The notes: a model not told the origin generated them from the sequence alone. Shown: positions 1-9,548, numbered from the stretch's first letter. The stretch is DNA of 64,000 bases from Spirosoma oryzae (GCF_003002825.1 NZ_PVTE01000001.1:124001-188000), one strand, 5' to 3'. Numbers and translations are program-made.

Positions 1-2
1 TT

Positions 3-239
3 AATGAGTTAGACACCCGGAAGATGACGCCAGAGGAACGAGCGTATTTCGCGCGTGTGACAGCGGCCAACGCCGAAGCGGTCAAGGCTGAAAAGCAAAA
101 AATACGAGAGGCAGTAGAGCAGAAGGAAGTTGATACGATTAAAAATCTTCTGAGTCTAAATATGTTAACGGTTAGCCAGATAGCTAACACTGTTGGCGTA
201 AGTGAAGACTTTGTTCATACAATCTCCCAAGAAAAGTAG
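3..239 (+). CDS. C-terminal part of an Rpn/PD-(D/E)XK nuclease-like protein (partial)
   Basis: The frame is open from the left edge of the window, so the gene begins outside it; the first ATG seen (position 24) is probably internal. The visible 78 or so residues are charged and helical (Glu/Lys/Ala rich) and end with a short helix-turn-helix-like stretch, SQIANTVGVSEDFV, before the stop. This layout, a charged helical linker followed by a small 'T/S-x-x-x-IA' HTH, is typical of the C-terminus of Rpn-family recombination-promoting nuclease/putative transposase proteins that are common in Bacteroidota. The catalytic PD-(D/E)XK part would lie upstream and cannot be checked here. The assignment rests on the tail only. 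Confidence 0.55.
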   Translation, partial: NELDTRKMTPEERAYFARVTAANAEAVKAEKQKIREAVEQKEVDTIKNLLSLNMLTVSQIANTVGVSEDFVHTISQEK

Positions 240-322
240 AACCTATTGTCTCAGATACCGACGGCCCGACCGTCTCTGACTCATACTTAGCATCAGTGTG
301 TGCGTCGTTGGGCGAGTAAAGG

Positions 323-345
323 CGTCGTTTGTCGAATAAACGACG
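323..345. other. Small inverted repeat in the leader of the kinase gene
   Basis: Arms CGTCGTTT and AAACGACG with a 7-nt spacer lie about 100 bp before the kinase start. The 240-443 gap also has two similar sites containing CGTTGGGC. They could be an operator or a terminator for the preceding gene; there is no T-tract to decide. Confidence 0.25.
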
Positions 346-443
346 GTTGGGGAGTGGTATAACGCCGTTGGGCCGATAGGGCTGTTAAGTACCATCGCTG
401 ACCTGTAGTTTTGTTCATCCGTTTTTAAATCGACGCGGATGGT

Positions 444-1490
444 ATGACTCGTTTCAGGCTTCCAAAACCCCACCGGCGCGTTTGGTATCAGAGTATATTC
501 TGGCTGGGTTACTTCCTGCTTGCGTGGCTCAGTTCAAGCACGTACGTCGAAGACTACAAGAGCAGCCTGTGGTGCGTGCTGCTCAGCTTCCCGCTGCTGA
601 TGATGGCCGGCTACTGGCACCTGCTCATTACCGTCAGGCGCTATCTGCTTGTGGGGCGCATGACCGGATTCTGGCTGAATCTGCTGGGCGGGCTCATCGT
701 CTTCGGCCTGCTGGGACGGTGCATCAACTACCTGTTCTTTTACCCGAACTACTACCCGGAAGGACTACAGAAACCACTGCTGTACTGGCCTAAAATCCTG
801 ACGGAGTCGCTGGAAATTCACCTGGTGGCGGGCCTGTTTATTGCCATCGAACTGGCCCGGCATGCGCTGCAACAGCAGCAGTTGAGCGATACATACCGCC
901 GGGAAAAACTGGCCGCTGAGTACCGGCTGCTGCAATCGCAGGTGCAGCCCCATTTCCTCTTTAACACGCTGAACAACCTGACGTCGGTGTCGCTGCGGCA
1001 ACCGGCGCAGATGCCGCGTCTGCTGCAACGGCTGGCGGGTCTGCTCAGCTACCAGCTGCACGAAAGTCACCGCCCCGTGGTGCCGCTCGCCAAAGAAATC
1101 AGCTACCTGTCGGACTATATCGCACTGGAACAACTCCGCTACGGCGACCGGCTCGACGTGCAGACGAACTTCGACGAGCTGACGGCGCTTGACAACCTGA
1201 TGATTCCGCCCTTGCTGCTGCTGCCGTTCGTGGAAAACGCGTTCAAGCACGGCGCGGCCCGGACCGAAACCGACTGCTGGATTCAGCTGCACGTATCGCG
1301 TTGCGTTGACCGGCTGGTGTTTTCGGTCGAGAACTCGGTACCCGACACGGAGCCGTATCCCGAAGCGTCGGGGCTGGGGCTGACCAACCTCAGAAAGCGG
1401 CTGGACATTCTGTTTCCCGGTCAGTACGAGCTGGTGACACTACCCGAAGACAGTCTGTTTCTGGCCGTCCTTAAATTCAACGTGAACTGA
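444..1490 (+). CDS. LytS/YehU-type membrane sensor histidine kinase
   Basis: A 348-residue kinase of the His_kinase (PF06580) class. The N-terminal 140 residues hold about four membrane segments (roughly 15-32, 42-62, 76-98 and 118-138) without a recognisable periplasmic ligand domain. A short helical linker leads to the phospho-acceptor box QPHFLFNTLNNL with His170, then the ATPase domain with the N box (LLPFVENAFKH) and a G box (GLGLTNLRKRL). It autophosphorylates and should pass phosphate to the LytTR regulator whose ATG overlaps this gene's stop by one base, so the two are translationally coupled. The tripartite pump genes follow directly, suggesting the pair controls the pump. The stimulus is unknown. 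Confidence 0.9.
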   Translation: MTRFRLPKPHRRVWYQSIFWLGYFLLAWLSSSTYVEDYKSSLWCVLLSFPLLMMAGYWHLLITVRRYLLVGRMTGFWLNLLGGLIVFGLLGRCINYLFFYPNYYPEGLQKPLLYWPKILTESLEIHLVAGLFIAIELARHALQQQQLSDTYRREKLAAEYRLLQSQVQPHFLFNTLNNLTSVSLRQPAQMPRLLQRLAGLLSYQLHESHRPVVPLAKEISYLSDYIALEQLRYGDRLDVQTNFDELTALDNLMIPPLLLLPFVENAFKHGAARTETDCWIQLHVSRCVDRLVFSVENSVPDTEPYPEASGLGLTNLRKRLDILFPGQYELVTLPEDSLFLAVLKFNVN

Positions 1491-2230
1491 TGCCGATTCG
1501 CTGCTTTGTACTGGATGATGAGCCACTGGCCACCGACCTGCTCAGCGACTACATCGGTCGCCTGCCCGATCTGCATCTGGTGGGCGTGTCGAACAGCCCG
1601 ACGCAGGCGCTGCTGACGCTACAGCAACTATCGGCAACGGGCGTGCCGGTCGACGTGCTGTTTCTGGACATCCACATGCCCCGCCTGACGGGTTTCGATC
1701 TGCTTCGGCCGCTGGGTTACCGACCGAAAGTGATTTTCACGACGGCCTATCGTGAATACGCCCTCGATAGCTACGAGTTCGATGTGGTCGATTTTCTGGT
1801 AAAGCCCATTTCGTTCGAGCGGTTCCTGCAATCGATCGGCAAGATCTACCGCTTTCTGCCAACTGCCGTTGCGCAGGCCGAGCTTCCGCCACCCAGCCAG
1901 AAAGCGCGGGAATACCAGTATTTCAAGGTCGACAAGGAAATGGTCAAGCTCGATCTGGCCGATATTCTCTGGATCGAGAGCCTGAAAGATTACGTCCGTA
2001 TTCACACCAAAAACGCCGAACTGGTGTCCTATCTGCGGATCAGCTATCTGGAAGAAAAGCTACCGCCGGATCGGTTCGTCCGCATTCATAAATCGTTCAT
2101 CGTCGCCCTGGAGCATGTTCAGGCGATCAGTGCTACCTACATCCGTATCAACAACGAAGAGCTGCCCATTGGCCGCATGTACAAGGCCCGGCTGGACGAC
2201 GTGCTGACCCGCAGTGGTCCCGATTCCTGA
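1490..2230 (+). CDS. LytTR-family response regulator
   Basis: A 246-residue regulator: receiver domain at residues 1-120 with the acidic pair DD at 9-10, phosphorylation site Asp60 (VLFLDIHMP), a conserved Thr/Ala switch (FTTAY) and Lys in LVKP; then a LytTR DNA-binding domain at about 140-240 (YFKVDKEMVKLDLADILWIESLKDY-type start, ending RMYKARLDDVL). It is the partner of the preceding LytS kinase. LytTR proteins usually bind direct repeats upstream of their targets; the RND pump genes 130 bp downstream are the obvious candidates, but no clear repeated site was found in that gap. Confidence 0.92.
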   Translation: MPIRCFVLDDEPLATDLLSDYIGRLPDLHLVGVSNSPTQALLTLQQLSATGVPVDVLFLDIHMPRLTGFDLLRPLGYRPKVIFTTAYREYALDSYEFDVVDFLVKPISFERFLQSIGKIYRFLPTAVAQAELPPPSQKAREYQYFKVDKEMVKLDLADILWIESLKDYVRIHTKNAELVSYLRISYLEEKLPPDRFVRIHKSFIVALEHVQAISATYIRINNEELPIGRMYKARLDDVLTRSGPDS

Positions 2231-2362
2231 CGACGGGTGGGCCTGCCCAGTCCTGCGTTATGTACACTTGTCAGGAACTTTGTCGGCCCGATTCGCCTGT
2301 TTATCCTGAGACTCAATAAAAATTATCAAGTACTACGAATACAACCTGTTACAGACGATCTG

Positions 2363-3526
2363 ATGCAATTCTTACCTAAACCCCTCTTACTCATCTGTCT
2401 AGTTACCCTACTGGGGCAGGTCGGGTGCCGTTCATCGTCGGGCGATACGACCCCGCCGGTCGAAGTGCCGACCTTACCCGTAGCAACCGTCAAAACCGCG
2501 TCGGTAACGACCTATCAGGAATTTGCCGCCACACTGGAAGGTAAAACCAACGTCGACATTCGGCCACAGGTCGAAGGCTACCTGGAAAAAATTTACGTCG
2601 ACGAAGGGGCCGCCGTCCGCAAAGGGCAGCCGCTGTTTCGCATCGATACTCGTACGTACCAGCAGCAGGCGGGCAGCGCCAAAGCGAGCCTGCTGGCGGC
2701 ACAGGCCAATCTGGACAAAGCCGCGCTGGAAGTGAGCCGGCTGACCCCGCTGGTCGAAAACAACGTGGTGTCGGACGTGCAGCTCAAGGCGGCTCAGTCG
2801 GCCTACGCGGCTGCGAAAGCCAATGTCGAACAGGCCCGGTCGATGGTGGGAAATGCCAGTGTCAACCTGAACCGGACGCTGATAACGGCCCCGGCCAGTG
2901 GCTTCATCGGTCGGTTGCCGTACAAAGTCGGCAGTCTGGTGGGGCGGGCCGAGGTGATGCCGCTGACGACGGTGTCGGACGTGCATGACATCTACGCGTA
3001 CTTCTCCATGGGTGAAACCGATTTCCTGCATTTCACCCGGCAGGCGTCCGGGAGTAGCCTGGCCGACAAGATCCGCAAGCTGCCCCCCGTGCAACTGCTG
3101 CTGTCCGACGGCAGTACCTACGGTCGGTCGGGTCGCATCGAAATAGTGTCGGGGCAGTTCGACAAGACGATGGGGGCGATCAGTTTCCGGGCCGTCTTCC
3201 CGAACCCGCAGGGACTGTTGCGGTCGGGGATCAGCGGGCGTGTCCGCATCCCGGAGCCACATCCATCGGCGATTGTCGTGCCGCAGGAAGCGACCTTCGA
3301 ACGGCAGGACCGGGTCTTTGTCTACGCCCTCGCCGACAGCAATAAAGTGGTGAGCCGGGCCTTGCAGGTAGCCGGTAAAAGCGGGACGGATTACCTGGTC
3401 ACGAAGGGCGTACAGCCCGGCGAACGAATCGTGTTGCAGGGAATCGACCGCCTGCGCGACGGCGACGCCATCAAGCCCCGCCTGACAACCGATAGCCTGT
3501 CGGCGATGAATGCACCGACCCGCTAA
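2363..3526 (+). CDS. RND efflux periplasmic adaptor (membrane fusion protein)
   Basis: This HlyD/AcrA-type lipoprotein links the inner-membrane RND pump to the outer-membrane channel. An earlier in-frame ATG exists at 2237, but the start at 2363 gives a clean lipoprotein signal (MQFLPKPLLLICLVTLLGQVGC) with lipid attachment at Cys22, so I chose it. Then come a biotinyl-lipoyl half (GKTNVDIRPQVEGYL, DEGAAVRKGQPLF), a helical hairpin of Ala/Gln-rich coiled coil at about 90-150, the second lipoyl half (ITAPASGFIGRL), a beta barrel and the membrane-proximal domain ending at ERIVLQGIDRLRDG. It is first in the pump operon, 62 bp before the permease. Confidence 0.92.
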   Translation: MQFLPKPLLLICLVTLLGQVGCRSSSGDTTPPVEVPTLPVATVKTASVTTYQEFAATLEGKTNVDIRPQVEGYLEKIYVDEGAAVRKGQPLFRIDTRTYQQQAGSAKASLLAAQANLDKAALEVSRLTPLVENNVVSDVQLKAAQSAYAAAKANVEQARSMVGNASVNLNRTLITAPASGFIGRLPYKVGSLVGRAEVMPLTTVSDVHDIYAYFSMGETDFLHFTRQASGSSLADKIRKLPPVQLLLSDGSTYGRSGRIEIVSGQFDKTMGAISFRAVFPNPQGLLRSGISGRVRIPEPHPSAIVVPQEATFERQDRVFVYALADSNKVVSRALQVAGKSGTDYLVTKGVQPGERIVLQGIDRLRDGDAIKPRLTTDSLSAMNAPTR

Positions 3527-3588
3527 ACCGTCGGGCTTTTCACCCGTCCGGCGCTGTCAACGTAGTGCCGGACATTCTCAACCAACTC

Positions 3589-6500
3589 ATGCTAAAAGTA
3601 TTCATTGAACGCCCGGTGCTGGCCACGGTCATTTCGATCCTGCTGGTCATCCTGGGTGTCATATCGCTGGTGTCGCTGCCGGTGACGCAGTTCCCCGAGA
3701 TTGCGCCCCCCAGCGTACAGGTGGCTGCATCGTACCCCGGTGCCAACGCCGAAGTAGTGTCCCGGTCGGTCGCTACGCCCCTGGAGGAAGCCATCAACGG
3801 GGTCGAAAATATGTCGTACATGACCTCGACCGCAGGCAACGATGGCTCGGTCGCCATCAACGTGTACTTCAAACTCGGTACCAACCCCGATCTGGCGGCT
3901 GTAAACGTGCAGAACCGGGTGGCCAAAGCCACCAGTTTGCTGCCCGCCGAAGTCATTCAGGCCGGTATCTCGACGCAGAAGCAGCAGAACAGCATGATTA
4001 TGATTCTGCTGCTCAACAGTACCGACGATGCCTACGACGAAACCTTCCTGCAGAACTACGCCAAAATCAACCTGATCCCGGAATTACAGCGGGTCAACGG
4101 GGTAGGGCAGGTGATGGTCTTCGGCGTCAAGGACTACGCCATGCGGGTCTGGCTCAAACCCGATCGGCTGGTTGCGTACGGGCTGTCACCCCAGGAAGTA
4201 CTGGGTGCCATTCGGGAGCAGAATCTGGAAGCGGCTCCTGGTAAGATCGGCGAAAGCAGTCAGGAATCGTTCGAGTACGTCATCAAGTACAAGGGCAAGC
4301 TGAGCCAGCCCGATCAGTACGAGAATATCGTTTTGAAAGCCAATGCCGACGGATCGACCATCCTGCTCAAGGACGTCGCCCGCGTCGAGTTCGGTTCGTT
4401 CACCTACAGTGGCGGTACGCGCGTCAACGGGCGACCCAGCGTCGGGATTGCGATCAACCAGATGGCCGGGTCTAACGCCAACGACATCCAGATTGCCGCG
4501 CTGGCAATCATGGACAAAGCCAAAGACGCGTTCCCCAAGGGCATCAACTACACCATCGGTTACAGCACCAAAACCTTCCTTGACGAGTCGATCGATCAGG
4601 TTATCCATACGCTCATCGAAGCCTTTATCCTGGTCTTCATCGTCGTCTTTCTGTTTTTGCAGGACTTCCGGTCGACGCTGATTCCGGCGATTGCCGTGCC
4701 GGTGGCGATCGTGGGTACGTTCTTTTTCATGAAGCTCTTCGGCTTTACGATCAACCTGCTGACGCTCTTTGCGCTGGTGCTGGCTATCGGTATCGTGGTC
4801 GATGATGCCATCGTAGTTGTCGAAGCGGTGCACGCCCGGATGTCGTCGGGAAAACAATCGGCGCGGGCGGCTACTATCCGCTCGATGCAGGAAATTTCGG
4901 GCGCGATCGTATCGATTACGCTGGTGATGGCGGCCGTATTCGTGCCGGTCGGGTTTATGAATGGCCCGGCGGGGGTATTCTACCAGCAATTTGCTTTTAC
5001 GCTGGCTATCGCCATCCTGATTTCGGCGGTCAACGCCCTTACGCTCAGTCCGGCGCTGTGCGCGCTGCTGTTGAAAGATACGCATGAGCACGAGCACGAT
5101 GCGCCGAAAAAAGGCTTTGTCAATCGGTTCTTTGCGGCTTTCAACATAGGCTTTACGTCGCTGACCAACCGGTACGTCGGCGGGTTGCGGTACCTGGTGC
5201 GTCACAAAGGGGTGGCTTTGAGCGGACTGGCGCTGGTGACGGCCGTCACGGTCTGGCTGATGCGTACAACCCCGACCGGCTTCATCCCGTCGGAGGATCA
5301 GGGCTTCCTGGCGTACTCGCTGAAATTGCCGGCCGGCGCGTCGATGCAGCGGACCGAGAAAGTGACGAGTAAAATCGACGGGATTCTGAAGAAGATACCG
5401 GCAATCGATCAGCACATCGAAATCAGCGGGCTGAACATGCTGGCCAATTCGCAAAGCCCGTCGTATGCCGCCGGCTTCGTCAACCTCAAACCGTATGCGG
5501 AGCGGGGGGCGGTGAAAAACTTGCAGCAGGTGGTCGATTCCGTAGCCAAACAGGTAGCGGGTATCGAAGAAGGGCGGGTCGACGTGTTTACGATGCCGAC
5601 CGTGCCCGGCTTCAGCAACGTCGATGGGTTTGAACTGCTCCTTCAGGACCGCACCGGTGGCAAGCTCGACAAGCTGGGGGCCACCGCCAACGCCTTTATC
5701 GAAGAACTGGGCAAACGACCCGAAATCGCGGCTGCGTTTACGACGTTCGACACCGGAACGCCCCAGTTCGAACTCGACATCGACGTCAAGAAAGCCAAGC
5801 AACTGGGCGTGTCGACGAGCGATATTCTGCAAACCATGCAGGTCTATTATGGCAGTTCGTTTGCGTCGGACTTCAACCGCTTCGGCAAATTCTACCGCGT
5901 GATCGCGCAGGCTGACGCTCCTTATCGGGCCGACCCGGCAACGCTGAACAGCATCTACGTCAAGAATCAGGCGGGGCAGATGGTGCCGATGACCACGTTC
6001 GTTACGCTCAAACGGGTGTACGGGCCGGAGTCGGTAACGCGCAACAACCTGTTCACGTCGGTCGCTATCAACGGGCAGGCCAAACCCGGCTACAGCACGG
6101 GCGATGCCATCCGGGCGGTAGAGGAAGTGGCGAAGCAGAAGCTGCCCGTGGGCTACACCTACGAATGGACGGGTATGACGCGCGAAGAAATTGCCGCCGG
6201 TAGTCAGACGAGCCTGATCTTTATCCTGAGCCTAGTATTCGTGTACTTCCTGCTCGCAGCTCAGTACGAAAGCTACATCCTGCCCTGGGCGGTGCTGCTC
6301 TCTATCCCGACCGGTATTCTGGGCGTGTTCCTCGCCATCAACCTGGCCGGTATCGACAACAACATCTACGTACAGGTGGGGCTGATTATGCTGATCGGGC
6401 TGCTGGCCAAAAACGCCATTCTGATCGTGGAATTTGCCGTGCAGCGTCGGCAGTCGGGCATGGGGCTGGTCGCGTCGGCGCTCGATGCGGCCAAACTGCG

Positions 6501-6768
6501 CCTGCGCCCGATTCTGATGACTTCGTTTGCCTTCATCGTCGGGCTGATTCCGCTGATGAGCGCGACAGGTGCGTCGGCCAAGGGGAACCACTCGATCAGC
6601 ATCGGTACGGCGGGCGGGATGCTAACGGGCGTATTGTTCGGTCTGTTCATCATCCCGGTACTGTTCGTCATTTTTCAGGGGCTTCAGGAAAAAGTCCGTC
6701 GCCCCAAACCCGCCGACGAGGAGCCGGTGCTGGGCAAAGACGCCTACGCTGACCTGCCCCGCAATTAA
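3589..6768 (+). CDS. RND multidrug efflux permease, HAE1/AcrB family
   Basis: A full-length inner-membrane proton-driven exporter of about 1,059 residues. A GTG at 3565 is in frame, but the ATG at 3589 gives the canonical family start MLKVFIERPVLATVIS. Visible hallmarks are the first transmembrane helix, two large periplasmic loops (about 40-330 and 560-870), the TM4 acid pair in GIVVDDAIVVVEA, TM helices in two groups of six, and the second-half motif GLLAKNAILIVEFA with the key Lys. Its adaptor lies upstream and the outer-membrane channel downstream. Substrates cannot be read from sequence; family members export lipophilic drugs, detergents and dyes. There are no frameshifts. Confidence 0.95.
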   Translation: MLKVFIERPVLATVISILLVILGVISLVSLPVTQFPEIAPPSVQVAASYPGANAEVVSRSVATPLEEAINGVENMSYMTSTAGNDGSVAINVYFKLGTNPDLAAVNVQNRVAKATSLLPAEVIQAGISTQKQQNSMIMILLLNSTDDAYDETFLQNYAKINLIPELQRVNGVGQVMVFGVKDYAMRVWLKPDRLVAYGLSPQEVLGAIREQNLEAAPGKIGESSQESFEYVIKYKGKLSQPDQYENIVLKANADGSTILLKDVARVEFGSFTYSGGTRVNGRPSVGIAINQMAGSNANDIQIAALAIMDKAKDAFPKGINYTIGYSTKTFLDESIDQVIHTLIEAFILVFIVVFLFLQDFRSTLIPAIAVPVAIVGTFFFMKLFGFTINLLTLFALVLAIGIVVDDAIVVVEAVHARMSSGKQSARAATIRSMQEISGAIVSITLVMAAVFVPVGFMNGPAGVFYQQFAFTLAIAILISAVNALTLSPALCALLLKDTHEHEHDAPKKGFVNRFFAAFNIGFTSLTNRYVGGLRYLVRHKGVALSGLALVTAVTVWLMRTTPTGFIPSEDQGFLAYSLKLPAGASMQRTEKVTSKIDGILKKIPAIDQHIEISGLNMLANSQSPSYAAGFVNLKPYAERGAVKNLQQVVDSVAKQVAGIEEGRVDVFTMPTVPGFSNVDGFELLLQDRTGGKLDKLGATANAFIEELGKRPEIAAAFTTFDTGTPQFELDIDVKKAKQLGVSTSDILQTMQVYYGSSFASDFNRFGKFYRVIAQADAPYRADPATLNSIYVKNQAGQMVPMTTFVTLKRVYGPESVTRNNLFTSVAINGQAKPGYSTGDAIRAVEEVAKQKLPVGYTYEWTGMTREEIAAGSQTSLIFILSLVFVYFLLAAQYESYILPWAVLLSIPTGILGVFLAINLAGIDNNIYVQVGLIMLIGLLAKNAILIVEFAVQRRQSGMGLVASALDAAKLRLRPILMTSFAFIVGLIPLMSATGASAKGNHSISIGTAGGMLTGVLFGLFIIPVLFVIFQGLQEKVRRPKPADEEPVLGKDAYADLPRN

Positions 6769-6771
6769 CCG

Positions 6772-6866
6772 TTTTTCCTGTCATCCCGACAACAGGAGGG
6801 ATCTTCGCAGTAGGGAGAAACTATCCCGCTACCGAAGATCCCTCCTACGTCGGGATGACAGAAAAA
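6772..6866. repeat. Large palindromic repeat, GTCATCCCGA family (copy 1)
   Basis: An imperfect inverted repeat just after the permease stop. The outer arms TGTCATCCCGAC and GTCGGGATGACA and inner arms GGAGGGATCTTCG and CGAAGATCCCTCC pair around a short middle, with T- and A-runs at the two ends. A second member with the same core lies at 8376-8466. It could act as a bidirectional terminator or transcript-stabilising hairpin within the pump operon. Confidence 0.8.
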
Positions 6867-6899
6867 GCTGAATAACTACTCACGTAACCAAGAATACTC

Positions 6900-8327
6900 A
6901 TGTTGCGAACGCCTGTTTTATCGGCTCGCCTATCCATAGGTTTTTTAGTGATTACCCTACTCACGGCGGGTTGTAAGGTGGGGCAGAATTACCGGCGCCC
7001 AGCCATGCCGGCACCGGCGCAATACGGGCAGCGCCCATCCGTCGATACGAGCAGCGTGGCGCAACTGCCCTGGCGGCAGTTCTTTCGGGATGCTGAATTG
7101 CAGGCCCTGATCGAGACTGCGCTGACCCATAACTTCGACCTGCGGCTGGCGATCAAGCGCATCGAGGAAAACCAGGCCTATGTCCGGCAGACGCGCTATG
7201 CCTTGTTGCCGACGCTCAACGGGCAACTGGCGGCCTCGACGGTGACGCCCTCGCGGAACAGCCTGAACGGGCTGAGTCTGGAAAACTTCATCGGTACGCG
7301 CCACCTGGAAGACTATTCGGCAAACCTGAATCTGTCGTGGGAAATCGACGTCTGGGGGCGCATCCGGCGGCAGAACGAAGCGACTATTGCTCAGTTTCTG
7401 CAAAGTGAAGAAGCAGCCAGAGCGGTGCGGACCAACCTGGTGTCGAACGTGGCGGCTGGCTATTTCAACGTACTGCAACTCGACGCCCAGCTCGACGTCG
7501 CCCGGCGGAATCTGGCGTTGGGTGATACCATTGTGCGGCTGGTCCGGTTTCAGAAACAATCGGGCGACGTAACTGAACTGGCCGTTCAGCAGGCCGAAGC
7601 CCAACGACAGGCCGCCGACCTGCTGCGGTCGCAGATCGAACAGGCGCTGGTAATTGAACAGAACGGCCTGCGTCGGCTGCTGGGTGACTGGCCGGGCACC
7701 ATCACACGCGGTAACCGCCTGACGACGTATCCCGTCGCCGATACGCTGCTGACCGGTGTGCCGACCCAGTTGCTGGCGAATCGACCTGACGTCCGGGCCA
7801 GCGAACTGGGGCTGGTAGCGGCTAATGCCCGTACCAGTGTCGCGCAGGCCAGTCTGTACCCCGCGCTGACCATCACGGGGACGGGTGGACTGAACGCATT
7901 CCGGGCGGCCAACTGGTTTATGATTCCCAATTCGCTGTTTTATAACCTGGCGGCCGGACTGGTACAACCCATCTTCCAGCGTCGGCAGCTCCGTACGCAG
8001 CTGGAGGTGACTACCATTCAGCAGGAAGCCGCGCTGATTCAGTTTCAGCAGACGCTGAATACGGCCGTTAGTGAAGTGGCCAACGCCCTGACCCGCAACG
8101 AGAACCTGCGCGATCAGGAGCGTATCGCGACCAGTCGCGCCCGCACGTTGCAGGGAGCCGTCAACAATGCCAAGCTGCTGTTTAAAAGCGGCATGGCGAC
8201 GTATCTGGAGGTTATTACGGCGCAGGGAAACGCCTTGCAGGCCGAACTGGCCCTGGCCGATGTAAAGCGGCAGCGGCTCGGCGCCATGATCGAAACCTAC
8301 CGCTCACTGGGCGGTGGCTGGCGGTAG
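6900..8327 (+). CDS. Outer-membrane efflux channel lipoprotein (TolC/NodT family)
   Basis: The 475-residue third component of the RND pump. The N-terminus is a lipoprotein signal ending in LLTAGC (Cys25), followed by the family start GQNYRRP. Two OEP (PF02321) repeats follow, each with long alpha-helical hairpins: the first around 60-240, the second around 270-465, with the characteristic NRPDVRASE motif that begins the second repeat and a C-terminal region ending YRSLGGGW. It would form a trimeric barrel plus periplasmic tunnel docking to the adaptor encoded at 2363. It lies 131 bp after the permease, separated by a palindromic repeat that may lower its relative expression. Confidence 0.93.
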   Translation: MLRTPVLSARLSIGFLVITLLTAGCKVGQNYRRPAMPAPAQYGQRPSVDTSSVAQLPWRQFFRDAELQALIETALTHNFDLRLAIKRIEENQAYVRQTRYALLPTLNGQLAASTVTPSRNSLNGLSLENFIGTRHLEDYSANLNLSWEIDVWGRIRRQNEATIAQFLQSEEAARAVRTNLVSNVAAGYFNVLQLDAQLDVARRNLALGDTIVRLVRFQKQSGDVTELAVQQAEAQRQAADLLRSQIEQALVIEQNGLRRLLGDWPGTITRGNRLTTYPVADTLLTGVPTQLLANRPDVRASELGLVAANARTSVAQASLYPALTITGTGGLNAFRAANWFMIPNSLFYNLAAGLVQPIFQRRQLRTQLEVTTIQQEAALIQFQQTLNTAVSEVANALTRNENLRDQERIATSRARTLQGAVNNAKLLFKSGMATYLEVITAQGNALQAELALADVKRQRLGAMIETYRSLGGGWR

Positions 8328-8375
8328 AGTAGTTGTGTAGAACAAGGTTAGTATATGCTATCAGCAGAGCCGGCG

Positions 8376-8466
8376 GTTTGTCATCCCGAGCCTGCGAGGG
8401 ATCTTCGCGAACAGGCGGCTTTAGTTGCGATTAGCGAAGATCCCTCGCAGGCTCGGGATGACAAAC
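8376..8466. repeat. Perfect 33-bp palindromic repeat, GTCATCCCGA family (copy 2)
   Basis: Arms at 8376-8408 and 8434-8466 are exactly complementary over 33 bases around a 25-nt loop. The core (GTCATCCCGA, then GAGGGATCTTCGC) is shared with the copy at 6772-6866. It sits after the outer-membrane channel gene and could serve as its terminator or as a dispersed REP-like element. Confidence 0.85.
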
Positions 8467-8489
8467 GAAGCCATTTCATGTATTCTCAA

Positions 8490-8669
8490 CTAGCCATTCA
8501 GGTCGGGCCGGGCCACTGTGGCCCGGCGGGTGCTCCAGAACCGGTACCACTGATACCACAGAACGCCTGAAATCGCCAGCATGGCAACGATCCGGCTGGC
8601 TCGACCGAAGCCGGGTATATCGATGAACGTACTGGCTTTACCGGTAAACCCGCAACCGAGATGAGCGAC
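8490..8669 (-). pseudogene. Possible decayed gene remnant encoding a membrane-protein C-terminus
   Basis: On the minus strand a stop-free stretch of about 59 codons ends at a TAG at 8490-8492 and has no usable start: an in-frame TAG lies just upstream. Its translation looks protein-like (one probable transmembrane helix around [19 protein letters not shown], then a basic tail STRRATVARP). It overlaps the first codons of the hydrolase gene on the other strand. It may be the tail of a lost gene; chance cannot be excluded at this GC content. Confidence 0.2.
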
Positions 8670-9548
8670 CTACGCAAAGAAGACATTAAGCAGGAAGTAT
8701 TCGACCTCTACGACGACTACGCCCACAGCCGGATCGACCGGCGGGATTTCGTACAGCGGCTGTCAGCCTATGCCGTCGGCGGGCTGACGGTCACCTCATT
8801 GATGAGTTTCCTGATGCCGAATTATCAGGACAATATTCAGGTTCGGGCCGACGATCCGCGCCTGAAAACGGAGTCGGTCAATTATGCGTCGCCCAAGGGG
8901 GGCGGGACCATCAAAGGACAATTGTCGATGCCAGCCGATACCAAAAAGAAACTGGGCGGGATTGTCGTCGTGCACGAGAACCGGGGACTGAACCCCTACA
9001 TCGCCGACGTCGGTCGCCGGGCGGCATTGGCCGGTTTTGTCTCGATTGCGCCCGACGCGCTGTCGCCCCTGGGTGGCTATCCCGGTAACGACGAGCAGGG
9101 GCGGGAAATGCAGAGTAAGCGCAACCGCAACGAGATGCTGGAAGATTTCATTGCCGCCTATGACTACCTGAAAAGTCACCCGGCCTGCACGGGTAAGATC
9201 GGCGTGGTCGGCTTCTGCTTCGGCGGCTGGATTTCCAACATGATGGCTGTACGTATTCCCGGTCTGTCGGCTGCGGTACCGTTCTACGGCACACAACCAA
9301 CCGCCGACGAGGTGCCCAGCATCAAAGCCCCCCTGTTACTGCACTATGCCGCGCTGGACACGCGCGTCAACGAAGGATGGCCCGCCTACGAAGCTGCGCT
9401 CAAAGCCAACAACAAGGAGTACCACGAGTACATGTACGCCAACGCCAACCACGGCTTCCACAACGACACGACTCCGCGCTATGACAAGGCCGCTGCCGAA
9501 CTCGCCTGGAAACGAACCATCGACTTTTTCAACGAGAAACTGGTCTAG
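8661..9548 (+). CDS. Dienelactone hydrolase family alpha/beta hydrolase
   Basis: A 295-residue DLH-type (PF01738) hydrolase. The first 50 residues carry a helical charged segment and then a hydrophobic stretch ([18 protein letters not shown]) that looks like an uncleaved anchor or a weak export signal preceded by Asp-Arg-Arg. The catalytic part has the family landmarks: VVVHENRGL with Glu106, the nucleophile elbow GFCFGG with Cys186, an Asp in ALDTRV near 233 and His in NHGFHND near 264. Cys-Asp-His triads of this kind cleave lactone or ester bonds, in the original family dienelactone of the chloroaromatic pathway; here the substrate is unknown. It is monocistronic and convergent with the arsenic operon. 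Confidence 0.88.
   Translation: MSDLRKEDIKQEVFDLYDDYAHSRIDRRDFVQRLSAYAVGGLTVTSLMSFLMPNYQDNIQVRADDPRLKTESVNYASPKGGGTIKGQLSMPADTKKKLGGIVVVHENRGLNPYIADVGRRAALAGFVSIAPDALSPLGGYPGNDEQGREMQSKRNRNEMLEDFIAAYDYLKSHPACTGKIGVVGFCFGGWISNMMAVRIPGLSAAVPFYGTQPTADEVPSIKAPLLLHYAALDTRVNEGWPAYEAALKANNKEYHEYMYANANHGFHNDTTPRYDKAAAELAWKRTIDFFNEKLV

Noticed and set aside
243-473. 76-codon minus frame upstream of the first kinase
   Set aside because: Overlaps the kinase start and regulatory region; translation has no recognisable pattern.
4186-5832. 548-codon minus-strand open frame inside the RND permease gene
   Set aside because: Antisense shadow of a strongly conserved gene in GC-rich DNA; Arg/His/Asp-rich translation with no family features.
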